Source: Clavaria fumosa (lineage: Eukaryota > Basidiomycota > Agaricomycetes > Agaricales > Clavariaceae). Taken from it: 64,000 bases of DNA. The stretch lies in the NCBI GenBank assembly GCA_951802425.1, contig OX637797.1:2728001-2792000 (forward strand). The letters run 5' to 3'. Shown one piece after another: positions 45,937 through 55,980 of this stretch; position 1 is the first letter of the stretch; every line of letters starts with the position of its first letter. The translations under genes and the position numbers were made by a program. The notes beneath the pieces were generated by a model. That model ran no database searches. It worked only from the letters and a program-made list of their open reading frames with translations, and was not told where the DNA came from.

Positions 45937-46241
45937 TGTCAGACTTAGTCTCACGGTTCACACAACTTAACGTAAGGTTGATGATGACGATACTAACATA
46001 AGGGGAAAAGGGTACAAGTAAGAAAACGACAAGGTATATATAGCGAACGGTTCGGGAGTTGCCGGCGTTCCCACGCTCGGACCCCGTGCGTCACGTGATG
46101 CGTCCAGGCCCGGGTCACGTGATTTTCCCATTATGTAATCCACCACCCATTCGGGTCACGTGACTCATCCGCAAACTTCCCGCAACTCTTTCGCGATCCT
46201 TTCTTGGCTTTTCCAACCTGTTTATGTAAGTGATCCTGACA
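45937..46241 (-). repeat. Element B 3' LTR (left copy, 305 bp)
   Basis: TGTCAG at one end and CTGACA at the other. Three TCACGTGA octamers lie at 46,091-46,098, 46,115-46,122 and 46,156-46,163. It differs from the right copy at seven bases, six of them in CpG or decayed CpG positions. Confidence 0.95.
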
Positions 46242-46266
46242 TCACCCCCCTCTTAAGGCTGGGCGT

Positions 46267-47184
46267 TGTAAGGACCATATGCGATCTAAACACGGAAACA
46301 TGACAGATACCGACTATCCAGATGTTTTGCGATCCAAAGAAATTACGTGCGATACGAACCGATAACGATCCGACACCGTCCGATAACGACCGATAGTATC
46401 CGATACATGTCCGATGTCGGACACTTCGGTCTTCAATCCCCCGTGACGATCACAGCCCACCGCTCTCACACACCGCCCACGCCTCTCTATTTCACCTCTC
46501 CAGCACGGTCAGCGCTCGACATACACACTATTCCATTCCCATTCCTTTATTTCATATACCATGCTGTAAATTTCATATTATGATCCCTTTCAACCATTCA
46601 ATCGTTTAAACGTTTCAAACCCTTTGCAGTACCTTGTCCATTGTTCTTAGTACCCCTTTGCTGTACCAGCCCCACTTTCCTTCAGTTTATGAGCGGTCCG
46701 GACATTTGCTAGTTATCGGACATTTCATTCCTCCGAGCTACTCATTTCCCTTGTGATATAACTCCTTCATGTAACCCTTCACGCGACATGGCGCTGTTCC
46801 ATGTGTTTTCCGGACATTTCCGTACATTCCAATTTGCTGTACTTACAGAACTGTACTTAAGTACACTCCGGACCTCTCTGAAATACAGCTTTCTGAACCC
46901 CTTCTCTCTGTTAGAAACCTCACCTAAGCTCACCCGTCGTCGCAACCTTCGATCCGCTGGCCTCCGTCGTTGCCGGCCCTTCGTCTTATCGCACCATCCT
47001 TATCGGATTTTATCGGACACATAGCAGAATATCCCGGACACCGTATATTTCTATTTCTCACACATTTTGAATTCATACTCCACATCCTCAAGGGTGTTTG
47101 GTGAATCTCTAACGCCTTACAGGAACCCCTGAAGGACTTGACTGTAATCAAGCAGTTGCAGCAAGAACCGTAATACCCACTACA
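46267..47184 (+). repeat. Element C 5' LTR (918 bp)
   Basis: Begins TGTAAGG, ends CACTACA. Contains six copies of CGGACA on one strand (46,418; 46,699; 46,717; 46,811; 47,014; 47,035) and a cluster of CCGATA-like hexamers at about 46,355-46,415. Short open frames in it recur identically in the other LTR and are not separate genes. Confidence 0.96.
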
Positions 47185-47210
47185 ATTCTGGAGCCCACCG
47201 CGAGGGGTTC
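47185..47210 (+). other. Element C probable tRNA-type primer-binding site
   Basis: Four bases after the LTR the sequence reads TGGAGCCCACCGCGAGG, the TGG start being the complement of a tRNA CCA end. I cannot name the tRNA. No self-complementary start is visible in the LTR, unlike A and B. Confidence 0.5.
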
Positions 47211-47573
47211 AACAAGACGTCTTCACTACCACCCTCAAGGATTCCCAGAGGCTCATCCGCTCCTCAGCCTCGACGCTCCGAACGCCTGAGAAGTCGAAAC
47301 CCGAATCCGATCACAGAACCACCGCCCTCCGAACCCCCCGGAGAAGTAATTGAAACTTCCCACCTTCTTCCATCGGACATTCCCAGTATCTCATCCATTG
47401 TCTACTCCCACACGAGTTTCACCACTCCGGATCCCTCACTACCACAGACCTTCGAACAACCACACTCACCGCTTACACCACTTCCCCTTGAACCAGACAT
47501 CCTTCATTTCCCGCCCGAAACACCTCAGAATTCACCAGACGAAGTTCACTCACCGCCCCACGCACCAATACAA

Positions 47574-49571
47574 ATGGCCAACCAACCGAGATATCCGCTC
47601 CGTGGCGCCCACGGGGCCCCTGCCTTTGACGGAGTACCGACACACCTCAACCGGTACTTCGAGGACATCGACATCGTGCTCACCGGCGTCAACCCGGACG
47701 TTCCAGAACCCGATTTAATTCGGTACGCCAAGCACTATCTCGACACCGATACGTGTCTCCTCTGGGAGACTCTTTCACCTGACCCGGACCCGGTATGGAC
47801 GTGGGATACCTTCAAAGCGGCCGTCCGACGACTTTATCCAGGATCTGATGGAGGTCGCTTATTTTCCGTCGCCGACCTGGACCGTTTCATATCGGACTCG
47901 GCCCAAAAGGGAGTTTACACGCGCGCAGAACACGGAGAATACTATCGGGACTTTCTCCGGATCACCTCGCACTTGATCACATCACAGCGTATGTCCACAA
48001 ATGACAGGAACCGACTTTACATCCTCGGATTTGGGGATCATACAAGGCGTCGGATCGAAAGCCGACTCGCTATCATACTACCAAACCACCATCCGGAGGA
48101 TCCTTACCCCATGAATGAAGTACATGGTGCAGCTGAATTTCTTCTCTCCTCGACGTCCCCCCACTCTGCGACAACCGATCAACTTTCCGGACCCGTCCGT
48201 CTCGCATCTTCAGCCCCCGGGAGAGAAACGAAACCGGTAGTCAAGAAGGAAGAATTTGATATGTCCGCAGCATGGGCAACATTCGCTTCCACAATGGCTC
48301 GCCTGGAATCGATTTTGACAGCCCAATCTCTCGAACCGGCAAGACACTCCGCTCCCCGGACAACGAACTCTCCCGCAGGCCGGACGTGTAATTTCTGTTC
48401 GGAAATAGGTCATTTTGTTAGTGCCTGTCCGAAGGCCCTCGAATACATTAAGTCCGGCAAATGTATACGGAACACAGAAGGCAGGATTTGTCTCCCCTCC
48501 GGACGATATTTGCCAGGCACTATCTCAGGGAACAACCTATCCGAGCGCTTCGACAAGTACTACGCTACATACCAATCCCAGAACACGCAACCGGCGACAA
48601 CCGCGGTATTTGAAGCACAGCCGATCGGACAATCCGCTCACCCCCCGGACATGGAAGACGATTCGGACGAGGAAGATGACGAGAATACCGTGTTGGAAAA
48701 CATGGTCCGCACCTTTGCAAACGATGTCGCGAAGAAAGTAGACAAGGGCAAAAGGAAAGCACCCACACCCAGGAATACCGATCCTCAGCCATCTAGGTTA
48801 CCGCCCCCACCCGCCGTTGTTATTACGCCGCCTCAGGTCACTCGTCCATCAAAGCCGGAGAAAATCGAACGACCCGACGTCCAGTACCATTACCAAGCTC
48901 CGATCGAAAATCCGGTAACCGTTCAACAAGTATTCGATCGCGCACTCGACATGCCAGTCCGCGTCACACCTCGCGAACTACTCGCCATTTCCGGAGACAT
49001 CCGCAAAAAGATGAAGGATGTGGTTACCGCTCGTCGCGTTCCGGTCACCGCGTCCGTCGTACAGGATACGCTCTATACAAACATTACGGTCCCGGACACC
49101 TCCGATCTTGTTGTCGCCGTCGACGCTGCTCCGCTCCGCATCGTAGAAGGGATATTGGACAACCGGATCGCCGCGGAGTGCCTGCTCGACCAAGGCAGCT
49201 CAATCGTGGCAATGCGAAGAGACGTTTGGGAGAAACTCGGCAACCCACTACACTCCGAGAACGTTATTCACATGGAATCCTCTCATGGCACCATCGCTCC
49301 GACCCTCGGACTCATCAAGAATTTCCCCCTACAGATCGGTCCGTGCACATTCCATGTTCAAATGCAAGTAGCAGACACGTTGCCCTGCGAGGTTCTTGTC
49401 GGACGACCGTTTTTCATGTTAACCGGTTCCCAAACGATTGACCATCCCCACGGGGCCCAGGACCTTATTCTCAACGATCCAAACACCGGAGAAAGAATCA
49501 TAGTGCCAACGAAGGAGCGAATCCCGATCCGCAAATCCTTGAAGAACAAGAAACCGCATCCGGATTTTTGA
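47574..49571 (+). CDS. Element C Gag with C-terminal retropepsin-like domain
   Basis: From ATG 47,574 (MANQPRYPLRG) 665 codons are open. The first 200 residues form a Gag core (HLNRYFEDIDIVLTG, TWDTFKAAVRRLYPG, RLYILGFGDHTRRRIE). A zinc knuckle-like CNFCSEIGHFVSAC lies near residue 270, then an acidic disordered stretch. The C-terminal 150 residues look like an aspartic protease: ECLLDQGSSIVAMRRDVWEK with the variant D-Q-G, and VLVGRPFF. The same frame is open about 130 codons upstream into the LTR but has no ATG. The stop TGA (49,569-49,571) overlaps the pol frame at a T5 run. Confidence 0.88.
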   Translation: MANQPRYPLRGAHGAPAFDGVPTHLNRYFEDIDIVLTGVNPDVPEPDLIRYAKHYLDTDTCLLWETLSPDPDPVWTWDTFKAAVRRLYPGSDGGRLFSVADLDRFISDSAQKGVYTRAEHGEYYRDFLRITSHLITSQRMSTNDRNRLYILGFGDHTRRRIESRLAIILPNHHPEDPYPMNEVHGAAEFLLSSTSPHSATTDQLSGPVRLASSAPGRETKPVVKKEEFDMSAAWATFASTMARLESILTAQSLEPARHSAPRTTNSPAGRTCNFCSEIGHFVSACPKALEYIKSGKCIRNTEGRICLPSGRYLPGTISGNNLSERFDKYYATYQSQNTQPATTAVFEAQPIGQSAHPPDMEDDSDEEDDENTVLENMVRTFANDVAKKVDKGKRKAPTPRNTDPQPSRLPPPPAVVITPPQVTRPSKPEKIERPDVQYHYQAPIENPVTVQQVFDRALDMPVRVTPRELLAISGDIRKKMKDVVTARRVPVTASVVQDTLYTNITVPDTSDLVVAVDAAPLRIVEGILDNRIAAECLLDQGSSIVAMRRDVWEKLGNPLHSENVIHMESSHGTIAPTLGLIKNFPLQIGPCTFHVQMQVADTLPCEVLVGRPFFMLTGSQTIDHPHGAQDLILNDPNTGERIIVPTKERIPIRKSLKNKKPHPDF

Positions 49572-52500
49572 GAGCTGGAGCCTCGAATGTCCGCAAACCA
49601 ACGGACTTACCTCCGATCAATGCGGACACGGAAGCTATACCCAGATACGAGACTCCAGCCATTTTTCCTACTTCCGTTCACGTTCCCTTATCGTTTTCCC
49701 TTATAAACCCAGTCTCTCTCGACCCCTTCCCCTGTATCAGTATCTCGGACGTTTCTCTCGATTCCGCTGATTCCCCAGTCGCTATCGGACGTGAACCGTC
49801 GCGTCCAAATGTTGCAACCCCCTTGTACAACAAAACCCCCGAAATAAATTCCCTGTCTACGGACGCCGTTCTTCCAGTTTACTTGGGAAAGAAATATAAG
49901 AAAGTCGCGAATCGCGTCAATCCGATCAAAGCGACAGTACCCAAAGAATTCCGGATTGTCCGACGCCGACACCCGGACCCCCTAGCCGATATGCCAACTC
50001 TTCCGACCCATCCCCCCGATTTCACCCCCGGTCTTCGATACACTCAAAACCGGAAAGACACGCACAACGCCAACCCCACCGGATTCTTATGGCCGGAGGA
50101 AGAAAAACTCGTTCACCATCTTATTAAAGCCCAGGAAGACGCCTTCGCTTGGAAAGAGACCGAAAAAGGACGATTCGACGCAAAATACTTCGATCCGATT
50201 ATTATCCCGACAGTCGAACATATCCCTTGGATCTTCAAAAATATACCGATTCCCCCCGGTATTTACGACGAAGTTCTCAAAGTAATCCGGGAAAAGATCG
50301 CAGCCGGCGTTTATGAAGAATCCAACTCTTCTTATCGGTCCCAGTGGTTTTGCGTGTTAAAGAAAGACGGAAAGTCTCTCCGACTCGTGCACAACCTCCA
50401 GCCGCTTAACAAAATCACTATCGGCGATTCCGCGGTCCCCCCGATAATGGAGGTTTTTGCGGAATCATTCGCCGGACGCGGATGTTACGGATCACTCGAC
50501 CTTTTCGTCTCCTTCGATCAGCGGTCTCTGGACGAACGAAGCCGAGACCTCACCACGTTTCAAACCCCTCTCGGAGCAAAACGGCTCACCTGCGTCCCCA
50601 TGGGATACACCAACGCGACGCAGATTATGCATGGAGACGTCACGCATGTTCTACAAGATGAAATTCCGCACGTAACCATCCCATTCGTAGACGATGTAGC
50701 GATCAAGGGCCCGGAAACCCGATACGAGCTTCCGGACGGCACCTACGAGACGATCCCTGAGAATCCGCAAATACGACGATTTGTTTGGGAGCATTTAAAT
50801 AACGTCAACCGGGTGCTCCAACGAATCAAGAAAGTCGGAGGAACCTTTAACGGCAAGAAAACGACAATTTGCGTACCCGAAGCAGTCGTTACCGGACATA
50901 CGTGCACATACGAAGGACGAGTTCCGGATGCCTCCAACGTTCAGCGTATCCGGGACTGGCCTCCTTGCAAAACCCTGACCGATGTCCGATCATTTTTAGG
51001 GGTTTGCGGACTACTCCGGATATTCATTAAAAACTACGCCGTACTTGCCCGACCTCTTGTCAGTCTAACTCGCAAGGACGTGCCATTCAGATTCGAAAAA
51101 GAAGAACAAAACTCGATGGACCGACTCAAACACGCGATTCTGAACTCATCCGCCATCCGACCAATCGACTACCGCTCCGGACAACCCGTAATCCTCGCCG
51201 TCGACTCATCAAATATCGCCGTTGGTTTCGCACTCTTCCAAATTGGAGAAGATGGAATACGATATCCCTCCCGCTTTGGCTCCATTACCTGGAACGAACG
51301 CGAGGCCCGATACTCACAAGCAAAAATCGAATTATACGGACTCTTCCGCGCACTTCGGTCGTACCGGATTTACCTTATAGGCCTTCCGAAATTTACTGTC
51401 GAAATGGACGCGAAGTTCATTAAGGGTATGCTAAACAATCCGGACATTCAACCCAACGCTGCCATGAATCGATGGATTGCCGGTATACTACTCTTCGATT
51501 TCGATCTTGTTCATATTCCCGCAGATAAGCACACCGGAGCCGACGGACTATCACGCCGACGTGCCGCAGATGGTGAAGAAGATACCGAGTCTGAAGATCA
51601 CGAAGAATGGATCGATCGGAGCTACGTATTCGCCATGGAACACATGAATCGAGCACCGGACGCTTCCTACACATCCGAGACACGACTCGCCGGCATCACC
51701 CATACTCGCTTCAAAGTTTACACAGGATCGACGCTACTCAATTCGACGGTACCACCCGAGGAATCACCGACCCCGAACGAATCTTCCGCCGTCCTTATAC
51801 CCCGATCCGATGCAGCAAACAAAAGAGAAGAACAGATTCGCAAAATTGAATCTTTCCTTCGAAACCCGATCCGTCCCTCCGGCATTGACGCAAACCAGTT
51901 CCGACGACTGGTCCGCTCCGCATCCGAGTTCTTCATCCTAGATGACAAATTATGGCGACGCCGACCTAACGGATACCACCAAGTAGTACCTCCGGACCAC
52001 AAACGTCTCGCAATTATCACAGAGGCACACGATTCACTCGGCCACAAAGGCGTTTACGTTATCCGGACACGTATTCTAAATCGGTTCTGGTGGCCGGTGC
52101 TGGATCAAGACGTAAAATGGTTTGTCAAAACTTGTCACCAATGCCAAACTCGGCAAATCCGGAAGATCTTCATTCCACCGACGGTCGCTACACCGGCCGG
52201 TCTTTTCCGTCGAGCGCACATTGATACTATGTTCCTACCAAGAGCCCGCGGTTTCCGACTTCTCGTCCACGCCCGATGCTCGTTATCCGCATATCCGGAA
52301 GCAAGACCGCTACGAAACGAGACCGCCCGACTTCTCGGAACCTTCATATTCGAAGATATACTATGCCGATGGGGAGCAGTAGAAGAGATTATCACGGATA
52401 ACGGAGCCCCATTTATCAAAGCCCTCGATTTCCTTAAGAAACGGTACGGAATCCATCACATCCGTATATCCGGATACAACTCCCGCGCTAACGGCGTCAT

Positions 52501-53305
52501 CGAACGTGCCCATCGATCGGTCCGTGAGTCGTTAATCAAAGCAGCAGATGGAGACGAATCGAAATGGCCGGACGTTTTACCCTCAGTCATTTGGGCAGAA
52601 CGAACCACGATCCAACGGTCCACCGGCCACTCCCCATTTTACATCGCACATGGCGTCGAACCGCTTTTCCCCTTCGACATATCCGAAGCAACATATTTAA
52701 TTCCGACCGCCGACGCCCCGATGACCACTCCGGAACTGATAGCCCTTCGTGCCCGCCAACTGCAAAAACGAGAAGAAGATCTAGCAACAATCGCCGATAA
52801 AGTGCTCGCTGCCCGCAAACAATCCGTCAAGCAGTTCATCGACGCACACCGGAAGTCTATTATCGACTACGACTTCCAACCCGGATCGTTGGTATTGATC
52901 CGCAATTCGGCCGTTGAAATGGAATTAAATCGAAAAACAAAACCGCGATTCTTCGGACCGATGATCGTCGTTCGCCGAACACAATATGGCGCCTATATTC
53001 TCTCGGAACTCGACGGCGCCGTTTCCAAAATCCACTACGCAGCTTTCCGCATCATTCCCTACTATCCGAGGTCGCAAACATCGATTCCGGTCACTTCTAT
53101 CATCGACCAAACGACGGAGATAAACGAGGACATCTCTCCCTATCAAATACACGAGGCGTCACCCAACTCTATCGACAGAGAAGATGAGCAAAACCAAGCG
53201 GCTGACCTATCCGATGAATCCGATAATGAAACCACCGACGACGACACTGCAGAAACTCGTCCGCAACGCTCCGGAGCAACCCGGAACCTTCGGCCTCGCC
53301 ATTAA
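49568..53305 (+). CDS. Element C Pol: reverse transcriptase, RNase H, integrase
   Basis: 1,245 codons in the -1 frame relative to gag, without an initial ATG, so probably made as Gag-Pol by frameshift at the T5 run before the gag stop. RT: GVYEESNSSYRSQWFCVLKK, CYGSLDLFVSFDQ, the box FVDD (intact) and FLGVCGLLRIFIKNYA. RNase H: LAVDSSNIAVGFALFQ, EMDAKFIKG and HTGADGLSRR. Integrase: zinc ligands HDSLGH and CHQC, and a D,D-35-E-type core in HIDTMF, ITDNGAPF and NGVIERAHRS. A GPF-like module (FFGPMIVVRRTQYGAYIL) and an acidic, Thr/Asp-rich tail ending NLRPRH follow. No chromodomain. Confidence 0.93.
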   Translation: MRAGASNVRKPTDLPPINADTEAIPRYETPAIFPTSVHVPLSFSLINPVSLDPFPCISISDVSLDSADSPVAIGREPSRPNVATPLYNKTPEINSLSTDAVLPVYLGKKYKKVANRVNPIKATVPKEFRIVRRRHPDPLADMPTLPTHPPDFTPGLRYTQNRKDTHNANPTGFLWPEEEKLVHHLIKAQEDAFAWKETEKGRFDAKYFDPIIIPTVEHIPWIFKNIPIPPGIYDEVLKVIREKIAAGVYEESNSSYRSQWFCVLKKDGKSLRLVHNLQPLNKITIGDSAVPPIMEVFAESFAGRGCYGSLDLFVSFDQRSLDERSRDLTTFQTPLGAKRLTCVPMGYTNATQIMHGDVTHVLQDEIPHVTIPFVDDVAIKGPETRYELPDGTYETIPENPQIRRFVWEHLNNVNRVLQRIKKVGGTFNGKKTTICVPEAVVTGHTCTYEGRVPDASNVQRIRDWPPCKTLTDVRSFLGVCGLLRIFIKNYAVLARPLVSLTRKDVPFRFEKEEQNSMDRLKHAILNSSAIRPIDYRSGQPVILAVDSSNIAVGFALFQIGEDGIRYPSRFGSITWNEREARYSQAKIELYGLFRALRSYRIYLIGLPKFTVEMDAKFIKGMLNNPDIQPNAAMNRWIAGILLFDFDLVHIPADKHTGADGLSRRRAADGEEDTESEDHEEWIDRSYVFAMEHMNRAPDASYTSETRLAGITHTRFKVYTGSTLLNSTVPPEESPTPNESSAVLIPRSDAANKREEQIRKIESFLRNPIRPSGIDANQFRRLVRSASEFFILDDKLWRRRPNGYHQVVPPDHKRLAIITEAHDSLGHKGVYVIRTRILNRFWWPVLDQDVKWFVKTCHQCQTRQIRKIFIPPTVATPAGLFRRAHIDTMFLPRARGFRLLVHARCSLSAYPEARPLRNETARLLGTFIFEDILCRWGAVEEIITDNGAPFIKALDFLKKRYGIHHIRISGYNSRANGVIERAHRSVRESLIKAADGDESKWPDVLPSVIWAERTTIQRSTGHSPFYIAHGVEPLFPFDISEATYLIPTADAPMTTPELIALRARQLQKREEDLATIADKVLAARKQSVKQFIDAHRKSIIDYDFQPGSLVLIRNSAVEMELNRKTKPRFFGPMIVVRRTQYGAYILSELDGAVSKIHYAAFRIIPYYPRSQTSIPVTSIIDQTTEINEDISPYQIHEASPNSIDREDEQNQAADLSDESDNETTDDDTAETRPQRSGATRNLRPRH

Positions 53306-53364
53306 GTATTTTTTCTCCATCATATCCTTCATTTTTCTATACTTCACATTGATTCGTCCCCCTT

Positions 53365-53365
<1 letters not shown>

Positions 53366-53401
<36 letters not shown>
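53366..53401 (+). repeat. 36-base adenine tract inside element C
   Basis: A pure A run begins about 60 bp after the pol stop codon, between pol (+) and the antisense gene (-). Its exact length may be affected by assembly slippage. Confidence 0.9.
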
Positions 53402-53403
<2 letters not shown>

Positions 53404-53543
53404 GAAATTTCGGACAAGTCCAAACTTTATACCCGACGTTCTTTCAACCATTTTCTCACATTCTCACATTCCTCACTTATCCCACACGACATACCATACC
53501 AAATAGAAAAAGAAAAACATATATAAAAACAAAAACAAAATAT

Positions 53544-54905
53544 TTACTTAGAGGACGACTCGCCAAGGAGGAGCATCCGGAGCAGCTCCGCTCCGGCCTT
53601 CACCTGGTCCGCCCCCCTCTCCATCATCTCCAGCGCCCTATCGAGCGCCTCCCTCCCGGACACCCCTCGCGCCACCTCCCGCTCCTTCCGACTTGGTCCC
53701 GCCTCCGCCTTCTTCTTCTTTGCCGGCGGCTCCTCCACCAGCTCCACACTGGTATCCTCCTCAATCTCGTCCTCCTCCTCCGGCGTCGTCTCCTCGCGAA
53801 CCGGTACCCGCGTCGCACCTCGCCTCGGCCTCTTACTTCCGCTCGCTCCCGCCGCCTTCGGACCTGTTCCGATACGTTAGCAAATGCGGACCCGATACCT
53901 TCTCGACATACCTTCCGTTCCGGACACCGCCGCTCTCTCTGTTTTCGCTCCTGAAACACACCTATCACTTGTCTCATCATGAAAAATAAAAAGAATACCA
54001 CTTACCTCGCACAGCCGACAGACTGCACGATACCTTATACGTCCGGCACCACCGGCACGCTATCCCCTCCACTCCGTAGCACGCCCGCCACTTCCGGGTG
54101 CACTCCTTGCACCCCGGAACGTGCTCCTAATCATTATATCAGACGTCGAAAAAGCCTCACATATCTTAATTAACCACTCACCTTATCTCCAGGCTGCCGC
54201 GCAGCCCGGGACTCTATGTCGCTCTTCGCCCCGCCTCTCCTCCCTCGCCCTCGCTCCGCTGCCTTCCGCCTCGCGATCTCCACCCACACCGGAGTCGCCA
54301 TCATCCGCGCACCGTCCCGGTGCACGAACATCGGCTCCTCCACCGACTGCTCGCCTCCCCCGGCCACCGCACTCACCGCCGCCGCCGCCTCGCCCTCGTC
54401 GTCGCTGTCACTTACGACAATTAAGCGCGCCCGGGCAAGGCGCGCCCTCTTCTCGGCAGCCCTCGCCGCCTCCGCCCGCCTCTCCTCCGCCTCCGCCTCT
54501 GCTGCGGCCCGCTCAGTAGCCGCCCTCTCCTCGCTCGTGCGCTGTTTCTCGGCCTCGACCTCCTCCCGCCTTCTCGTCCGCTCAGCGGACCACTCGTCCC
54601 CGCGGAGCTTCCGCCACTTCTTGAGCCTTCGCGCGACCCGGACGAGTCCCTCGTCCACCTCCACGTCGTCGTCGATCGCTGCCACATATCCGGCAAGAAA
54701 ATCGTCCTAAAAACGTTGTCAGTGCGATACAAAAAAGTACGAAAGATTCTCGTTCACGCACCGCGTCACCCGCATACGTCCCCACCCACTCCGCGCACTC
54801 TCCATCCTGCCCCCGATCCGGCAACTCCTCGCCCGGCGCCATGGCCTGCGCCTCGGTCATCGCCTGGACTGCGTTTCGAAAGATTGAAGAGTCGAAGTTT
54901 TCCAT
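53544..54905 (-). CDS. Antisense spliced gene in element C: Zn2Cys6-like, coiled-coil protein
   Basis: Five exons on the minus strand: 54905-54762, 54706-54182, 54126-54006, 53950-53912 and 53863-53544. All four introns are GT-AG, 48-55 nt long, and the exons total 383 codons including the stop. The protein (382 aa) starts MENFDSSIFRNAVQAMTEAQ. It has an acidic segment, then a long charged Ala/Glu/Arg helix (about residues 80-140), a serine/acid patch VVSDSDDEGE, and a cysteine domain in exon 3 with spacing C-x2-C-x6-C-x7-C-x2-C-x6-C (CKECTRKWRAC, then CRWCRTYKVSC). A basic, NLS-like PAKKKKAE and a helix ending LLRMLLLGESSSK close it. The spacing fits fungal zinc-cluster DNA-binding domains; DNA binding is inferred. 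I know no named family for the whole protein. Confidence 0.8.
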
Positions 54906-55062
54906 TGTCGGAGAGTTGACGTGTTGCTGTCGCTGGAGAAAACACAAGGGTGTGTTTGGACCTATGTGCACCCACACGACGCGTACTTCACGATCAACAA
55001 ACCGTTATTTGGCCTTGTTTGGTTGCAACCGAGGGCGGTTGCATTTTCAGCCCCCGGGAGAA

Positions 55063-55980
55063 TGTAAGGACCATATGCGATCTAAACACGGAAACATGAC
55101 AGATACCGACTATCCGGATGTTTTGCGATCCAAAGAAATTACGTGCGATACGAACCGATAACGATCCGACACCGTCCGATAACGACCGATAGTATCCGAT
55201 ACATGTCCGATGTCGGACACTTCGGTCTTCAATCCCCCGTGACGATCACAGCCCACCGCTCTCACACACCGCCCACGCCTCTCTATTTCACCTCTCCAGC
55301 ACGGTCAGCGCTCGACATACACACTATTCCATTCCCATTCCTTTATTTCATATACCATGCTGTAAATTTCATATTATGATCCCTTTCAACCATTCAATCG
55401 TTTAAACGTTTCAAACCCTTTGCAGTACCTTGTCCATTGTTCTTAGTACCCCTTTGCTGTACCAGCCCCACTTTCCTTCAGTTTATGAGCGGTCCGGACA
55501 TTTGCTAGTTATCGGACATTTCATTCCTCCGAGCTACTCATTTCCCTTGTGATATAACTCCTTCATGTAACCCTTCACGCGACATGGCGCTGTTCCATGT
55601 GTTTTCCGGACATTTCCGTACATTCCAATTTGCTGTACTTACAGAACTGTACTTAAGTACACTCCGGACCTCTCTGAAATACAGCTTTCTGAACCCCTTC
55701 TCTCTGTTAGAAACCTCACCTAAGCTCACCCGTCGTCGCAACCTTCGATCCGCTGGCCTCCGTCGTTGCCGGCCCTTCGTCTTATCGCACCATCCTTATC
55801 GGATTTTATCGGACACATAGCAGAATATCCCGGACACCGTATATTTCTATTTCTCACACATTTTGAATTCATACTCCACATCCTCAAGGGTGTTTGGTGA
55901 ATCTCTAACGCCTTACAGGAACCCCTGAAGGACTTGACTGTAATCAAGCAGTTGCAGCAAGAACCGTAATACCCACTACA
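55063..55980 (+). repeat. Element C 3' LTR (918 bp)
   Basis: Same length and almost the same sequence as 46,267-47,184. A short purine run, GGGAGAA, precedes it and may be the polypurine tract. Confidence 0.96.

Larger units (their letters stand above)
46267..55980 (+). mobile_element. Element C: young, intact-looking Ty3/gypsy retrotransposon with an antisense gene
   Basis: The 9,714-bp element has 918-bp LTRs that differ at about one base (46,319-46,320 region, CCAGATG versus CCGGATG). They are flanked by the 4-bp duplication GCGT (46,263-46,266 and 55,981-55,984). On the + strand are gag with protease, then pol. Between pol and the 3' LTR lies a 36-A tract and a minus-strand spliced gene. 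No stop interrupts gag or pol and all enzyme motifs are present, so it may be active or recently so. It lacks a chromodomain and differs from A and B in LTR, Gag and Pol. Confidence 0.95.

Noticed and set aside
46347..47151. Short open frames of 60-80 codons at 46,347-47,151 repeated identically at 55,143-55,947
   Set aside because: They lie inside the two LTRs of element C and are duplicated because the LTR is; no protein signature.
53184..53954. 256-codon + strand frame with a poly-lysine run
   Set aside because: It is the read-through of the A36 tract and the shadow of the antisense gene's last exon.
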